Below, in pieces: positions 5,605 through 13,687 of a stretch of DNA of 21,278 nucleotides. The stretch's first letter is position 1. Each line of letters starts with the position of its first letter. The notes beneath the pieces were generated by a model. It was not told the DNA's origin. It worked only from the letters and a program-made list of their open reading frames with translations, and did no database searches. Where the stretch lies: positions 1-21,278 of the forward strand of contig CAYZTG010000016.1 in assembly GCA_964481475.1 (NCBI GenBank), written 5' to 3'. Source of the DNA: DUQU01 sp964481475 (GTDB lineage Bacteria; Bacillota_I; Bacilli_A; Acholeplasmatales; UBA5453). The position numbers and the translations under genes are program-made.

Positions 5605-7290
5605 CTATAGTTTCCTATCATCAATGGTTTTTAAAAATTCTAATAAAGGCTTAATTGTTTTTTTAATAGTTCCATCTATAAAGGGACTCATTAAATCTAC
5701 TTCTTTTATTAGTCCACTAAATCCTTTTGAACCACCTAGTTTACACAAATGATAGTATTTTTGCCAAGCAACCTGAGGATTTTCTTTATTTAAAACCCAA
5801 AATTGGAATGCTACTACTTGCGCTAAAGTATAATCAATATAATAAAATGGTACATCAAAAATATGTCCTTGTTTATACCAATAAGTCCCTTTATCCATAA
5901 AATCATCATCACCATAATCTTTATCAGGTAAATATTCTTTTTCTAATTTCCTCCACAATGATTTTCTTTCATTTGGTGTAAGATTTGGATTAGCATATAC
6001 TTCATGTTGGAATTCATCCACTAGTGCTCCATAGGGAAGAAAACTAATTGCATTTACAAGATGAGTAAAATAATACTTAGTGGCATCTTCTTTAAAAAAT
6101 TTGGGCACCCAAGGCCAAGCAAAAAACTCCATACTCATGGAATGAATCTCTGCTGACTCACTACCAGGCCATCTTTGGGAGGGAAGATTATTTTTAGAAG
6201 AATATACTTGAAAAGCATGCCCTGCTTCATGTGTTAAAACATCAACATCATGGGCTGTACCATTAAAGTTTGCAAAAATAAATGGCGCTTCATACTTAGC
6301 AATATATGTGCAGTATCCGCCGCCTGCTTTCCCAGGTTTGGAATCTAAATCAAAGAGATCATGAGCTAACATAAAATTAAAAAACTCATTTGTTTCTTTA
6401 CTTAAAGACTGATACATCTCTTTGGCAACATTTATTAATTCATCTTTAGTTCCTTTAGGGGTAGGGTTACCTGATAAAAAGGAGATTGTATCATAACTCT
6501 TTAAATCTTCTATCGCTAACCTTTCTCTTTTTTTATGATTCAGTTGTGTAACAACAGGAACTACATCCCTTTTAATTTGATCACGGTATTTCTTGACGTC
6601 TAGGCTATTATAATCTGTTCTCCCCATTAAATAATATCCAAGTTCAATGAAATTTTCGTAACCTTTAATTTTGGCTTTTTCATCTCTAATTTTGACTAAT
6701 CTATCGTATATATTATCAAGTTTTTCTTCATGTTTGCTAAAAAAACTAGACACTTTTAATTGGGCTTGGTGTCTGACATTCCTATCTAAGTTTTGTAGAT
6801 AAGGACCCATTTCTGGAAGAGTGTTTATTTTTCCATCAAAATCAATTTGGGCTCCGCCAATTAACTTATTATACTCTCTTGATAAGTTGCTTTCTTCAAC
6901 CATTAAAGGAATCATTTTTTCATCAAATGTTTTAAGTTTAGTTTCAATTTGAACAAAATAATATTCCCCAAATTCCTTTATTAACTCCTCTTTATGTTCG
7001 CTCTTAAACGCTAGTTCATCCAATTGATTCAAATATGCTACAAGCTGTGGGAAGTTAGCATCTAAATATTCATTTTCTTCTTCATAGTATTTATCTTGAG
7101 TATTAATTGAGTTTCTAATACTTGCGATTGTATACATACTTTCAATTTCATCTAGTTTAGTAAAGACTTTTTTAAGAATCTTTATTTGGTCCTTGCCGTT
7201 AAGGGTTGGAAAGGAAGATATAAATAATTTTATCTCGTCTCCTAATTTCTTAAGATTTGGTCTTATATATTGATAATCATTAAATTTCAT
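5605..7290 (-). CDS. M3-family oligoendopeptidase (PepF-like zinc metallopeptidase)
   Basis: A 561-residue cytoplasmic zinc peptidase of the thimet/oligoendopeptidase F group, which cleaves short peptides. The zinc motif HEAGH is at residues 354-358, with catalytic E355, and the third ligand is probably E381 in SAEIHSMSME. The upstream KAGGGYCTYI and FANFNGTAHDVD segments are typical of the M3B group. A TTG start at 7305 is possible, but the ATG at 7290 is preferred: AAAGGAG lies 5 nt upstream and would fall inside the longer frame. No promoter is visible in the 41-nt gap after rplQ, which is mostly terminator. Expression may come from read-through or from a promoter inside rplQ. Confidence 0.9.
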   Translation of the reverse strand: MKFNDYQYIRPNLKKLGDEIKLFISSFPTLNGKDQIKILKKVFTKLDEIESMYTIASIRNSINTQDKYYEEENEYLDANFPQLVAYLNQLDELAFKSEHKEELIKEFGEYYFVQIETKLKTFDEKMIPLMVEESNLSREYNKLIGGAQIDFDGKINTLPEMGPYLQNLDRNVRHQAQLKVSSFFSKHEEKLDNIYDRLVKIRDEKAKIKGYENFIELGYYLMGRTDYNSLDVKKYRDQIKRDVVPVVTQLNHKKRERLAIEDLKSYDTISFLSGNPTPKGTKDELINVAKEMYQSLSKETNEFFNFMLAHDLFDLDSKPGKAGGGYCTYIAKYEAPFIFANFNGTAHDVDVLTHEAGHAFQVYSSKNNLPSQRWPGSESAEIHSMSMEFFAWPWVPKFFKEDATKYYFTHLVNAISFLPYGALVDEFQHEVYANPNLTPNERKSLWRKLEKEYLPDKDYGDDDFMDKGTYWYKQGHIFDVPFYYIDYTLAQVVAFQFWVLNKENPQVAWQKYYHLCKLGGSKGFSGLIKEVDLMSPFIDGTIKKTIKPLLEFLKTIDDRKL

Positions 7291-7310
7291 TCTAGCTCCT
7301 TTCAAAGTAC

Positions 7311-7333
7311 AAAAAAAGGCTTGTTAAAGCCTT
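7311..7333 (-). terminator. Intrinsic terminator of the alpha operon
   Basis: On the minus strand AAGGCTT, loop TAAC, AAGCCTT, then T-run: a perfect 7-bp stem. It begins within the rplQ stop codon, so termination would occur immediately after translation of L17. It closes the ribosomal superoperon. Confidence 0.8.
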
Positions 7334-7694
7334 AATCTTGTATAAATCTAATAATCGCCATTGGGGCGTTGTCGCCTCTTCTTGGCATGGTTTTATAAAT
7401 GGCAGTATAACCACCATTTCTATTTTCATAACGCTTAGCTAAGTCATCAAAAAGTTTTTGCAAAGCAGTTTTAGTTTCAGACGCTTGTTCTGGTCTAACA
7501 ATTCTAGCTGCTTGTCTTCTCGCATGGAGAGTTCCTGTTTTACCTAGAGTAACCATTTTATCAGCTAACTTTCTTAACTCTTTTGCTTTCGCTTCAGTAG
7601 TTGTTATTTGCTCGTTGATGATTAAATCAGTAACTAGATCTCTCATTAATGCCTTTTTTTGAGTTGTTGTTCTTCTTAGTCTTGAATAAGCCAT
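7332..7694 (-). CDS. rplQ: 50S ribosomal protein L17
   Basis: 120 residues beginning MAYSRLRRTTTQKKALMRDL, the L17 signature, and ending RRGDNAPMAIIRFIQD. L17 sits on the solvent side of the large subunit near the tunnel exit. It is the last gene of the alpha operon, 12 nt after rpoA. Length matches the Gram-positive family. The terminator stem starts in its TAA stop codon. Confidence 0.98.
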   Translation of the reverse strand: MAYSRLRRTTTQKKALMRDLVTDLIINEQITTTEAKAKELRKLADKMVTLGKTGTLHARRQAARIVRPEQASETKTALQKLFDDLAKRYENRNGGYTAIYKTMPRRGDNAPMAIIRFIQD

Positions 7695-7706
7695 AATTAA
7701 ATTCTC

Positions 7707-8705
7707 CTATTCTAAAGCTTCGGCTTCATCATCGTATTTTCTAGATACGAAGCTTGGCGCTAACGATAAGCCTAATTCTTCTAATTTATCTTTTACTTCT
7801 TTTAATGATTTACGTCCTAAGTTTCTCACTCTCATCATTTCTTCTTCTGTTTTTAAGATAAGTTCTTGAACAGTGTTAATATCTGCTCTCTTTAAACAGT
7901 TAAATGAACGGACTGATAAATCTAATTCTTCAATTGGTTTTTCCAATTTTTGATGTTCGACTTTATCTTCTTTTTCAGTGATAAAACTTAATTCATGAGT
8001 CTCTTTGTCTAAGTCTACGATAACAGTTAAATATTCCATCATCATTTTACTAGCTAGTGACACTGCCTCATGAGGTTTAATAGCCCCATTAGTTTCCACT
8101 TCTAAATGAAGTTTATCATAGTTTGTTCTTTTATCTACACGTGTTTTCTCAACATTATAAGTCACTCTTAAGACTGGAGTAAATAAAGAATCAATTGCAA
8201 TTGTATTAACATATTTTGTATGAACTTTATTAGCTTCAGAACTAGTATAACCAATTCCTCTTCTAATAGTAAGATCCATAAATAATTTCCCTTCTGGTAA
8301 AACGTTAGCAATTACTAAGTCTTTATTAACAACCGTTAATTGGTCATCAGATAATATATCCCCAGCAGTTACAACTCCTTCACCAACTTGGCGAATCTCA
8401 ACATGTTTTTCAAATTCCGGATCAATAGAATCAGTTGATAAAATCACATTTTTTAAATTAAGAATGATGCTCATCACATCTTCTTCAACTCCATCGATCA
8501 TTTGAAACTCATGATTAACCCCTTCAATTTTAACGTTAACAATTGCAGTTCCTGGTAGTGATGATAATAATATTCTTCTTAGAGTATTACCAATTGTAAT
8601 TCCATAGCCTCTTTCTAGAGGTGAAATTACAAAAGAAGCTTTATTCTTGTCCTCTTTACTAGGAGTCACAATAACATCAGGTTTTGTAAATTTTAATTCT
8701 TGCAC
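7707..8705 (-). CDS. rpoA: DNA-directed RNA polymerase subunit alpha
   Basis: 332 residues. The N-terminal dimerisation domain starts assembly of the polymerase core and includes ERGYGITIGNTLRRILLSSLPG (about residues 31-52). A linker of acidic and charged residues leads to the C-terminal domain with LSVRSFNCLKRADINTV and RNLGRKSLKEV, the helices that contact UP elements and activators. The start is GTG (8705-8703), with GGAGG 7 nt upstream; no better ATG exists. The stop is TAG. It lies between rpsK (17 nt) and rplQ (12 nt), as in other Firmicutes. rpsD is not in this operon, also normal for Firmicutes. Confidence 0.98.
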   Translation of the reverse strand: MQELKFTKPDVIVTPSKEDKNKASFVISPLERGYGITIGNTLRRILLSSLPGTAIVNVKIEGVNHEFQMIDGVEEDVMSIILNLKNVILSTDSIDPEFEKHVEIRQVGEGVVTAGDILSDDQLTVVNKDLVIANVLPEGKLFMDLTIRRGIGYTSSEANKVHTKYVNTIAIDSLFTPVLRVTYNVEKTRVDKRTNYDKLHLEVETNGAIKPHEAVSLASKMMMEYLTVIVDLDKETHELSFITEKEDKVEHQKLEKPIEELDLSVRSFNCLKRADINTVQELILKTEEEMMRVRNLGRKSLKEVKDKLEELGLSLAPSFVSRKYDDEAEALE

Positions 8706-8722
8706 TTTATGTCCTCCATTTC

Positions 8723-9109
8723 TTATCCGCGTGGACGTTTTGGTGGTCTACAACCATTATGTGGTACTGGTGTTACATCCTTAATTGCTGTAATTTCTAA
8801 TCCAGCTGCTTGAATTGATCTAATCGCAGCCTCTCTACCAGGACCTGGTCCTTTCACGGAAACTTCGACTTTAATCATGCCTTGGTCTAAAGCAGCTTTT
8901 GCAGCAGCTTCAGCACTCATTTGAGCAGCAAATGGAGTCGATTTCTTAGAACCTTTAAATCCTAATGCTCCTGCACTGCTCCAAGCAATTGCGTTTCCAG
9001 CTTCATCTGTAATAGTAACTATTGTATTATTAAATGTTGTGTGAATATGTGCCATACCTAGGGGCACATTTCTTTTTACACGACGTTTAGTTTGTCTTCT
9101 TTTTGCCAT
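8723..9109 (-). CDS. rpsK: 30S ribosomal protein S11
   Basis: 128 residues. The KRNVPLGMAHIHTTFNNTIVTITD opening and the C-terminal VTPVPHNGCRPPKRPRG are diagnostic of S11, which lies on the platform of the small subunit near the E-site mRNA. The gene lies 15 nt after rpsM and leads into rpoA. Its length is normal. Confidence 0.98.
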   Translation of the reverse strand: MAKRRQTKRRVKRNVPLGMAHIHTTFNNTIVTITDEAGNAIAWSSAGALGFKGSKKSTPFAAQMSAEAAAKAALDQGMIKVEVSVKGPGPGREAAIRSIQAAGLEITAIKDVTPVPHNGCRPPKRPRG

Positions 9110-9124
9110 TTTTAATTATGCCTC

Positions 9125-9490
9125 CTATTTCTTCTTATTTGCGATTGTTTTGGATTTTCCTCTTCTTGTACGGGCATTATTACGTGTGTTTTGACCATTA
9201 ACTGGTAAATTTCTACGATGTCTAATTCCTTTATAAGAACCGATCTCCATTAATCTTTTTACGTTTAACGTAGTTTCTCTACGTAAATCACCTTCAACTT
9301 GATACTTTGTTATTTCTTGACGGATTCTTCCTAATTCATCTTCTGTCAAATCTTTAACTCTAATGTCTTCAGAAATTCCTGCGTCAAGTAGTATTTGTTT
9401 TGAAAGTGTATTGCCTATCCCAAAAATATAAGTTAGTGAAATAACTACTCTTTTATCTCTTGGAATATCTACACCTGCTATACGTGCCAT
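9125..9490 (-). CDS. rpsM: 30S ribosomal protein S13
   Basis: 121 residues starting MARIAGVDIPRDKRVVISL. S13 lies in the head of the small subunit, contacts the P-site tRNA through its C-terminal tail and forms the bridge to L5. The segment usually read as LPVRGQ is LPVNGQ here, replacing a normally conserved arginine, and the tail reads RRGKSKTIANKKK. Binding site AAAAGGAG precedes the ATG; the stop is TAG. It lies 18 nt after rpmJ. Confidence 0.98.
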   Translation of the reverse strand: MARIAGVDIPRDKRVVISLTYIFGIGNTLSKQILLDAGISEDIRVKDLTEDELGRIRQEITKYQVEGDLRRETTLNVKRLMEIGSYKGIRHRRNLPVNGQNTRNNARTRRGKSKTIANKKK

Positions 9491-9508
9491 ATTTTATATT
9501 TTCTCCTT

Positions 9509-9622
9509 TTATCCTTGTCGTTGTTTGTGTCTAGGATTTTCACAAATAACCATAACTTTACCTTTTCTGCGAATTACTTTGCATTTATCGCACATAGGTT
9601 TAACTGATGTTCTAACTTTCAT
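9509..9622 (-). CDS. rpmJ: 50S ribosomal protein L36
   Basis: A 37-residue protein beginning MKVRTSVKPMCDKCKVIRRK. The zinc-ribbon ligands C11, C14, C27 and H32 are all present, so this is the zinc-binding (C+) form. L36 binds deep in the 23S rRNA near the peptidyl transferase and stalk base. The ATG lies 7 nt after the infA stop, and the AGGAGG binding site is formed by the last two arginine codons of infA. Position between infA and rpsM is standard for Firmicutes. Confidence 0.97.
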   Translation of the reverse strand: MKVRTSVKPMCDKCKVIRRKGKVMVICENPRHKQRQG

Positions 9623-9629
9623 AATTAAT

Positions 9630-9848
9630 TTACCTCCTGCGGTACGTTATTCTTCCTCTTGTAAGATCGTATGGTGATAATTCTACCGTTACATTATCAC
9701 CAGGTAAAATGCGTATGTTATTCATACGGATTTTACCAGATACATGGGCTAATACAATATGCCCGGTTTCTAGTTTTACTTTAAATTTAGTATTTGGTAA
9801 TACTTCTACTACTTTAGCTTGTACTTCTATTAAATCTTCCCTTGCCAT
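9630..9848 (-). CDS. infA: Translation initiation factor IF-1
   Basis: 72 residues, a single S1/OB fold covering the whole protein, starting MAREDLIEVQAKVVEVLPNT. IF-1 occupies the A site of the 30S subunit during initiation and assists IF-2 and IF-3. The start codon lies within the end of map (19-nt overlap) with GAGG 7 nt upstream, so translation is probably coupled. Its last codons supply the ribosome binding site for rpmJ. Confidence 0.98.
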   Translation of the reverse strand: MAREDLIEVQAKVVEVLPNTKFKVKLETGHIVLAHVSGKIRMNNIRILPGDNVTVELSPYDLTRGRITYRRR

Positions 9849-10606
9849 ACACCATCCTCTTCCAACGTTGTCAATATTTTACATCCATCACTTGTAATTG
9901 CTATTGTGTGTTCAAAGTGAGCACTCACTTTTTTATCCCTAGTAACTACAGTCCAATTGTCATTCTTTAAATAAATTTTCCTAGTTCCTAAATTCACCAT
10001 CGGTTCAATACAAATTGTCATTCCCTCTTTTAACAAAGCTCCTTTTTCATTACCTATAAAATTAGGTACATAAGGTTCTTCATGAAGTTCCCTACCAATT
10101 CCATGTCCAGTAAATTCTCTTACTATTCCATATCCAAAAGGTTTTAAATACTTTTCAATTGCTTTTGAAATATCAGAAATATAGTTATTGGCTTTAGCCG
10201 CTTTAATACCTTCATATAAACTTTCTTCAGTTCTTTTTAATAATAATTGATACTCTTCAGGGATTTCTCCAACTGCATAAGTATAAGCGGAGTCAACGTG
10301 ATAACCTTTATAATATACTCCTAAATCGATCGAGATAATATCTCCTGATTTCAATTTTCTTTGAGAAGGAATTCCGTGAACTACTTCTTCATTTACTGAA
10401 GTACAAACTGCTCCTGGAAAATCATTATATCCTTTAAACGAAGGTTTTCCGCCTAACTTAACAATATGATTCTCTGCCAGTTTATCTATTTCAAGGGTAG
10501 TAATTCCTGGTTTAATAAAGTCTTTTAGGTATTCTCTTGTTTTCGCAAGAATAATCCCCGCTTCCTTCATTATTTCTATTTCTCTTTTTGATTTAATCGT
10601 AATCAT
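9830..10606 (-). CDS. map: Methionine aminopeptidase, type I
   Basis: 258 residues. It removes the initiator methionine from new proteins at the ribosome. All expected residues are present: substrate H77 in VHGIP, metal ligands D94, D105, H168, E201 and E232, and catalytic H175 in GRELHEEP. There is no N-terminal extension, so it is the simple class Ia form. The start overlaps the adk stop as ATGA, and the end overlaps infA by 19 nt. Together with secY, adk and infA this is the standard spc-to-alpha junction of Firmicutes. Confidence 0.98.
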   Translation of the reverse strand: MITIKSKREIEIMKEAGIILAKTREYLKDFIKPGITTLEIDKLAENHIVKLGGKPSFKGYNDFPGAVCTSVNEEVVHGIPSQRKLKSGDIISIDLGVYYKGYHVDSAYTYAVGEIPEEYQLLLKRTEESLYEGIKAAKANNYISDISKAIEKYLKPFGYGIVREFTGHGIGRELHEEPYVPNFIGNEKGALLKEGMTICIEPMVNLGTRKIYLKNDNWTVVTRDKKVSAHFEHTIAITSDGCKILTTLEEDGVWQGKI

Positions 10607-11250
10607 TTTTTATCAACTATTTCCATAATTTCTTTAAAGCTATCTATTGGTGCCCCTGAACCATCAATACTTACTAACAGACCCTTCTTTTCATAAAAGT
10701 CTAAAATTGGCGCTGTTTTTTCTTGGTAAGTAAGTAGTCTTTCTTTAACAATTTCTTCTGTATCATCAGCCCTCATTGTTAAAGTAGCCCCACATATATC
10801 ACAAATTCCTTCTACTTTTGATTTCAAATAATAAATATTATAGATTGCTCCACAATTTGGACACGTTCTTCTCCCCACAATTCTCTTAATAAGTAAATCT
10901 TTTGGAGCAGTTAAAATAAAGACATAATCTAATTTTAAGTTTTGAGATTCTAAAAATTTATCTAAAAATTCGGCTTGGTTAATTGTTCTTGGATATCCGT
11001 CTAAGACAAATCCGTTGGAAACATCTTCTTCAAGCAACCGTAATTCAACCACTTTATTAGTAATCTCATCTTTTACAAACTTACCTTCGCTTAATAGTTT
11101 ATCTATTTTCTTACCAAAAGGGGTTTGCTTTTTAATTTCTGCCCTAAACATTTCTCCTGTTGAAATTTGAGGTATATTAAATTGTTTTGTTAAAAAGGGT
11201 TTTTGGGAGCCTTTACCGGAAGCCGGAGGCCCCATTACAATAATTCTCAT
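10603..11250 (-). CDS. adk: Adenylate kinase
   Basis: 215 residues; interconverts ATP + AMP and 2 ADP. P-loop GPPASGKGS is at 7-15, the AMP-binding segment STGEMFRAEI at 30-39, and DGYPRT at 84-89. The long LID domain carries four cysteines (C130, C133, C150, C153) that form a zinc site, typical of Gram-positive enzymes. The stop is TGA, overlapping map as ATGA. The 8-nt gap after secY is all A/T/G without a Shine-Dalgarno sequence; the nearest AAGG is about 18 nt upstream. Initiation may rely on coupling to secY translation. Confidence 0.98.
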   Translation of the reverse strand: MRIIVMGPPASGKGSQKPFLTKQFNIPQISTGEMFRAEIKKQTPFGKKIDKLLSEGKFVKDEITNKVVELRLLEEDVSNGFVLDGYPRTINQAEFLDKFLESQNLKLDYVFILTAPKDLLIKRIVGRRTCPNCGAIYNIYYLKSKVEGICDICGATLTMRADDTEEIVKERLLTYQEKTAPILDFYEKKGLLVSIDGSGAPIDSFKEIMEIVDKK

Positions 11251-11258
11251 CTTTTTAT

Positions 11259-12554
11259 TTAAAAAATACCTTCGTACTTTTGTTCTGTTGCTTCTGTAAT
11301 AATTTGATTTGCTGTTTCAAGTGCTACCCCAACAACAATTAATAATGATGTTCCCCCTAGCGTAATAACTTGCGCTTCTTGAGGACTGAACTTAAATATT
11401 ATTGCTGTTAAAATTGGTAATGCTGCTAAGATCATTAAATATGTGGTTCCTAATAATGTAATCTTAAATAAAAGTCTTGAAATATAGTTCTCTGTTTCTG
11501 CACCTGGTCTAACACCTGGAATATAGGCATTACTTTTTGATAAGTTTTCTGCTACTTGTTCCGGTGATAACATTAAGAACGAATAGAAAAACGAGAAAAC
11601 CATAATTAAAAACATATAAATTACAAATCCAAATGGGCGTTGATAATTAAATATTTGATCAATCCAATAACTAACTCCACTTGCTTCATTCCCAAAGAAA
11701 CCTACAACCGATAATGGGATTGATAAGATTGTTGAGGCAAATATTACTGGAATAACTCCTGATGTATTTAACTTAATTGGTAAGTTAGAATCAGTTTGTC
11801 CTTGTCCTGCTCTTCTATTAGCGTATTGGATCGGAACTTTTCTTTTTGCTAACTCTAAATAAGTAATTGCAATCAATATTCCTACGTAAAGTAAGATTAT
11901 TAAAATAAATAATGTAATATTTGTTGCTCCACCTGGAATAATATACTTAGTCCATAATGTTCTAATCATCGCTGGTAATGATGTAACAATACCGGCAACA
12001 ATTAGCATACTTCCTCCATTACCGACTCCATATCTTGTGATTAAGTCAGCAATCCACATTGCTAGTCCTGTTCCTGCAGCGACAATTAAAGCCATGTAGA
12101 TATAAAAGAAGAAATTATAATTAATAATATCAATGTTAAAGATACTTCCGTTGTCATCCATTCCAATTAGGAAAACTAAAGCTTGTACGAAAGATAAGAT
12201 TAAACCTAATATACGTGTTAGTTTATTAAGTTTCTTTTTACCCATCTCTCCTTGTTCGCCCCATTCTTTTAATACAGGAATAATATCCATTTGTAAAAGT
12301 TGAACAACGATACTAGCAGTAATATATGGGCTAATACCCATTGCCATAATCGAGAAACGACCTAAGGCATTACCTGAGAAGTTATCTAAAATTGCTAAGA
12401 AACTATTATTTTTGATTGTTGCTGTTATAGCATCAACATTTAATAGTGGAATTGGTACCCAAGTTAAGATTCTAAAAATAAATAAAATTCCTAATGTTAT
12501 ACCTATTTTCCCTAGTAATTTGTTGTTAGCTAAAATTGCTTTAAGTTTATCCAC
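11259..12554 (-). CDS. secY: Protein translocase subunit SecY
   Basis: 431 residues, the channel subunit of the Sec translocon in the cytoplasmic membrane, with about ten hydrophobic segments. Family segments include SIMAMGISPYITASIVVQLLQ, GNGGSMLIVAGIV, NLPIKLNTSGVIPVIFAS, YIPGVRPGAET and the C-terminal cytoplasmic ATEQKYEGIF. The start is GTG at 12554, immediately after the rplO TAA. The GAGGTG binding site is made of the last codons of rplO, six nt from the GTG. No alternative ATG fits the N-terminus. Position after rplO and before adk is canonical. Confidence 0.98.
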   Translation of the reverse strand: MDKLKAILANNKLLGKIGITLGILFIFRILTWVPIPLLNVDAITATIKNNSFLAILDNFSGNALGRFSIMAMGISPYITASIVVQLLQMDIIPVLKEWGEQGEMGKKKLNKLTRILGLILSFVQALVFLIGMDDNGSIFNIDIINYNFFFYIYMALIVAAGTGLAMWIADLITRYGVGNGGSMLIVAGIVTSLPAMIRTLWTKYIIPGGATNITLFILIILLYVGILIAITYLELAKRKVPIQYANRRAGQGQTDSNLPIKLNTSGVIPVIFASTILSIPLSVVGFFGNEASGVSYWIDQIFNYQRPFGFVIYMFLIMVFSFFYSFLMLSPEQVAENLSKSNAYIPGVRPGAETENYISRLLFKITLLGTTYLMILAALPILTAIIFKFSPQEAQVITLGGTSLLIVVGVALETANQIITEATEQKYEGIF

Positions 12555-12986
12555 TTAAATCACCTCAATGGTGCCACCAGCATTTTCAATTAATTCCTTT
12601 GCTCGCTCTGAAAAAGCATGTGCTTTAACTGTTAATTTCTTTTCTAAATTACCATTCGCTAATACTTTTACACCATCTTGTACTTTTTTAATGTATTTCT
12701 TTTCTAAAAGTAACTCAGGTGTAACAACTGTGTTGTCATCAAAGTTATTTAAATCTTTTAAATTAATAATTGTAAAAATTTTGTGGTTAACATTATTAAA
12801 ACCACGTTTTGGTAAACTTTGGAATAAAGGAAGTTGTCCCCCTTCAAATCCTGGACGAACACTACCACGTGCTAATTGTCCTTTATGGCCTCTTCCTGAT
12901 GTTTTACCATGTCCGGAACTCATTCCGCGTCCAACACGTTTACGTTTTTGTCTTGATCCTTCGTTAGGTCTTAATTCGTTTATCAT
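12555..12986 (-). CDS. rplO: 50S ribosomal protein L15
   Basis: 143 residues. The glycine- and arginine-rich N-terminus KRVGRGMSSGHGKTSGRGHKG and LPLFQSLPKRGFNN are diagnostic of L15, a late-assembling protein of the large subunit interior. Its ATG shares one base with the rpmD stop (TAATG). The 3' end carries the ribosome binding site of secY. Confidence 0.98.
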   Translation of the reverse strand: MINELRPNEGSRQKRKRVGRGMSSGHGKTSGRGHKGQLARGSVRPGFEGGQLPLFQSLPKRGFNNVNHKIFTIINLKDLNNFDDNTVVTPELLLEKKYIKKVQDGVKVLANGNLEKKLTVKAHAFSERAKELIENAGGTIEVI

Positions 12987-13174
12987 TACGCATCACCTTC
13001 GATTTCTTCAACTTCAACTAAATGAATAATTGTATTAACCATACCAACTGTTTGAGGGTTTTTAGGAACAATTACTTCACTATTAATATTTTTTAGTCCT
13101 AATGCTTTAGCTGTTTTAACTTGATTTGGTTTTCTAGCAATTAAACTACGTACTAATTTTACCTTTAACATCAT
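12986..13174 (-). CDS. rpmD: 50S ribosomal protein L30
   Basis: 62 residues, of the short bacterial form: KVKLVRSLIARKPNQVKTAKALGL and TVGMVNTIIHLVEVEE match L30 closely. L30 is dispensable and absent from some reduced genomes, so its presence is of taxonomic interest. The ATG directly follows the rpsE TAA, with GAGGAG 9 nt upstream. A second ATG codon follows the first and could also be used. Confidence 0.97.
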   Translation of the reverse strand: MMLKVKLVRSLIARKPNQVKTAKALGLKNINSEVIVPKNPQTVGMVNTIIHLVEVEEIEGDA

Positions 13175-13678
13175 TTAAATCAACTCCTCTACACTAAGAC
13201 CTCTAAGTGCTGCAACATCTTCTATTGTCTTTAAAGATTCTAATCCCGCAAATGTTGCTCTCACAACGTTAATTGGTGTTTTAGAGCCAATAGATTTTGA
13301 TAAAATATCATTAATTCCTGCTAATTCACAAATTGTTCTTACTGCTCCACCTGCGATAACTCCTGTACCTTCAGAAGCTGGTTTTAAAAATACTTTACCT
13401 GCTCCAAAAACACCTGTTATTTCATGGGGAATAGTTCCGTTCACTAAAGAGATTTTCTTTAAACTCTTGCGTGCGCTTTGAATTGCCTTTTTAATTGCAT
13501 CTGGAACTTCTTGTGCTTTACCTAAACCGAAACCAACAGTACCATTTTTATCACCAACTACTACTAATGCCGAAAAGCGGATTCTTCTTCCTCCTTTAAC
13601 AACTTTAGTTACTCGATTTATCGATACAACGCGATCTTCGTATACGTCTGGTTCTCTTTCTCTTCTTTGTCTACGCAT
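13175..13678 (-). CDS. rpsE: 30S ribosomal protein S5
   Basis: 167 residues. The dsRNA-binding-like N-terminal domain has RVVSINRVTKVVKGGRRIRFSA; the C-terminal domain has KPASEGTGVIAGGAVRTICELAG. S5 lines the mRNA entry channel and affects decoding fidelity. The VKGGRR turn, where spectinomycin resistance changes occur, looks wild type. Gap to rplR is 9 nt; rpmD follows with no gap. Confidence 0.98.
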   Translation of the reverse strand: MRRQRREREPDVYEDRVVSINRVTKVVKGGRRIRFSALVVVGDKNGTVGFGLGKAQEVPDAIKKAIQSARKSLKKISLVNGTIPHEITGVFGAGKVFLKPASEGTGVIAGGAVRTICELAGINDILSKSIGSKTPINVVRATFAGLESLKTIEDVAALRGLSVEELI

Positions 13679-13687
13679 AATAGCCTC

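Noticed and set aside
7291..7305. TTG start of the oligoendopeptidase at 7305
   Set aside because: The AAAGGAG site would be inside the coding region; the ATG at 7290 is correctly spaced from it.
12568..13029. 153-codon plus-strand frame opposite rplO and rpmD
   Set aside because: Antisense shadow of conserved genes; no promoter or binding site was seen.
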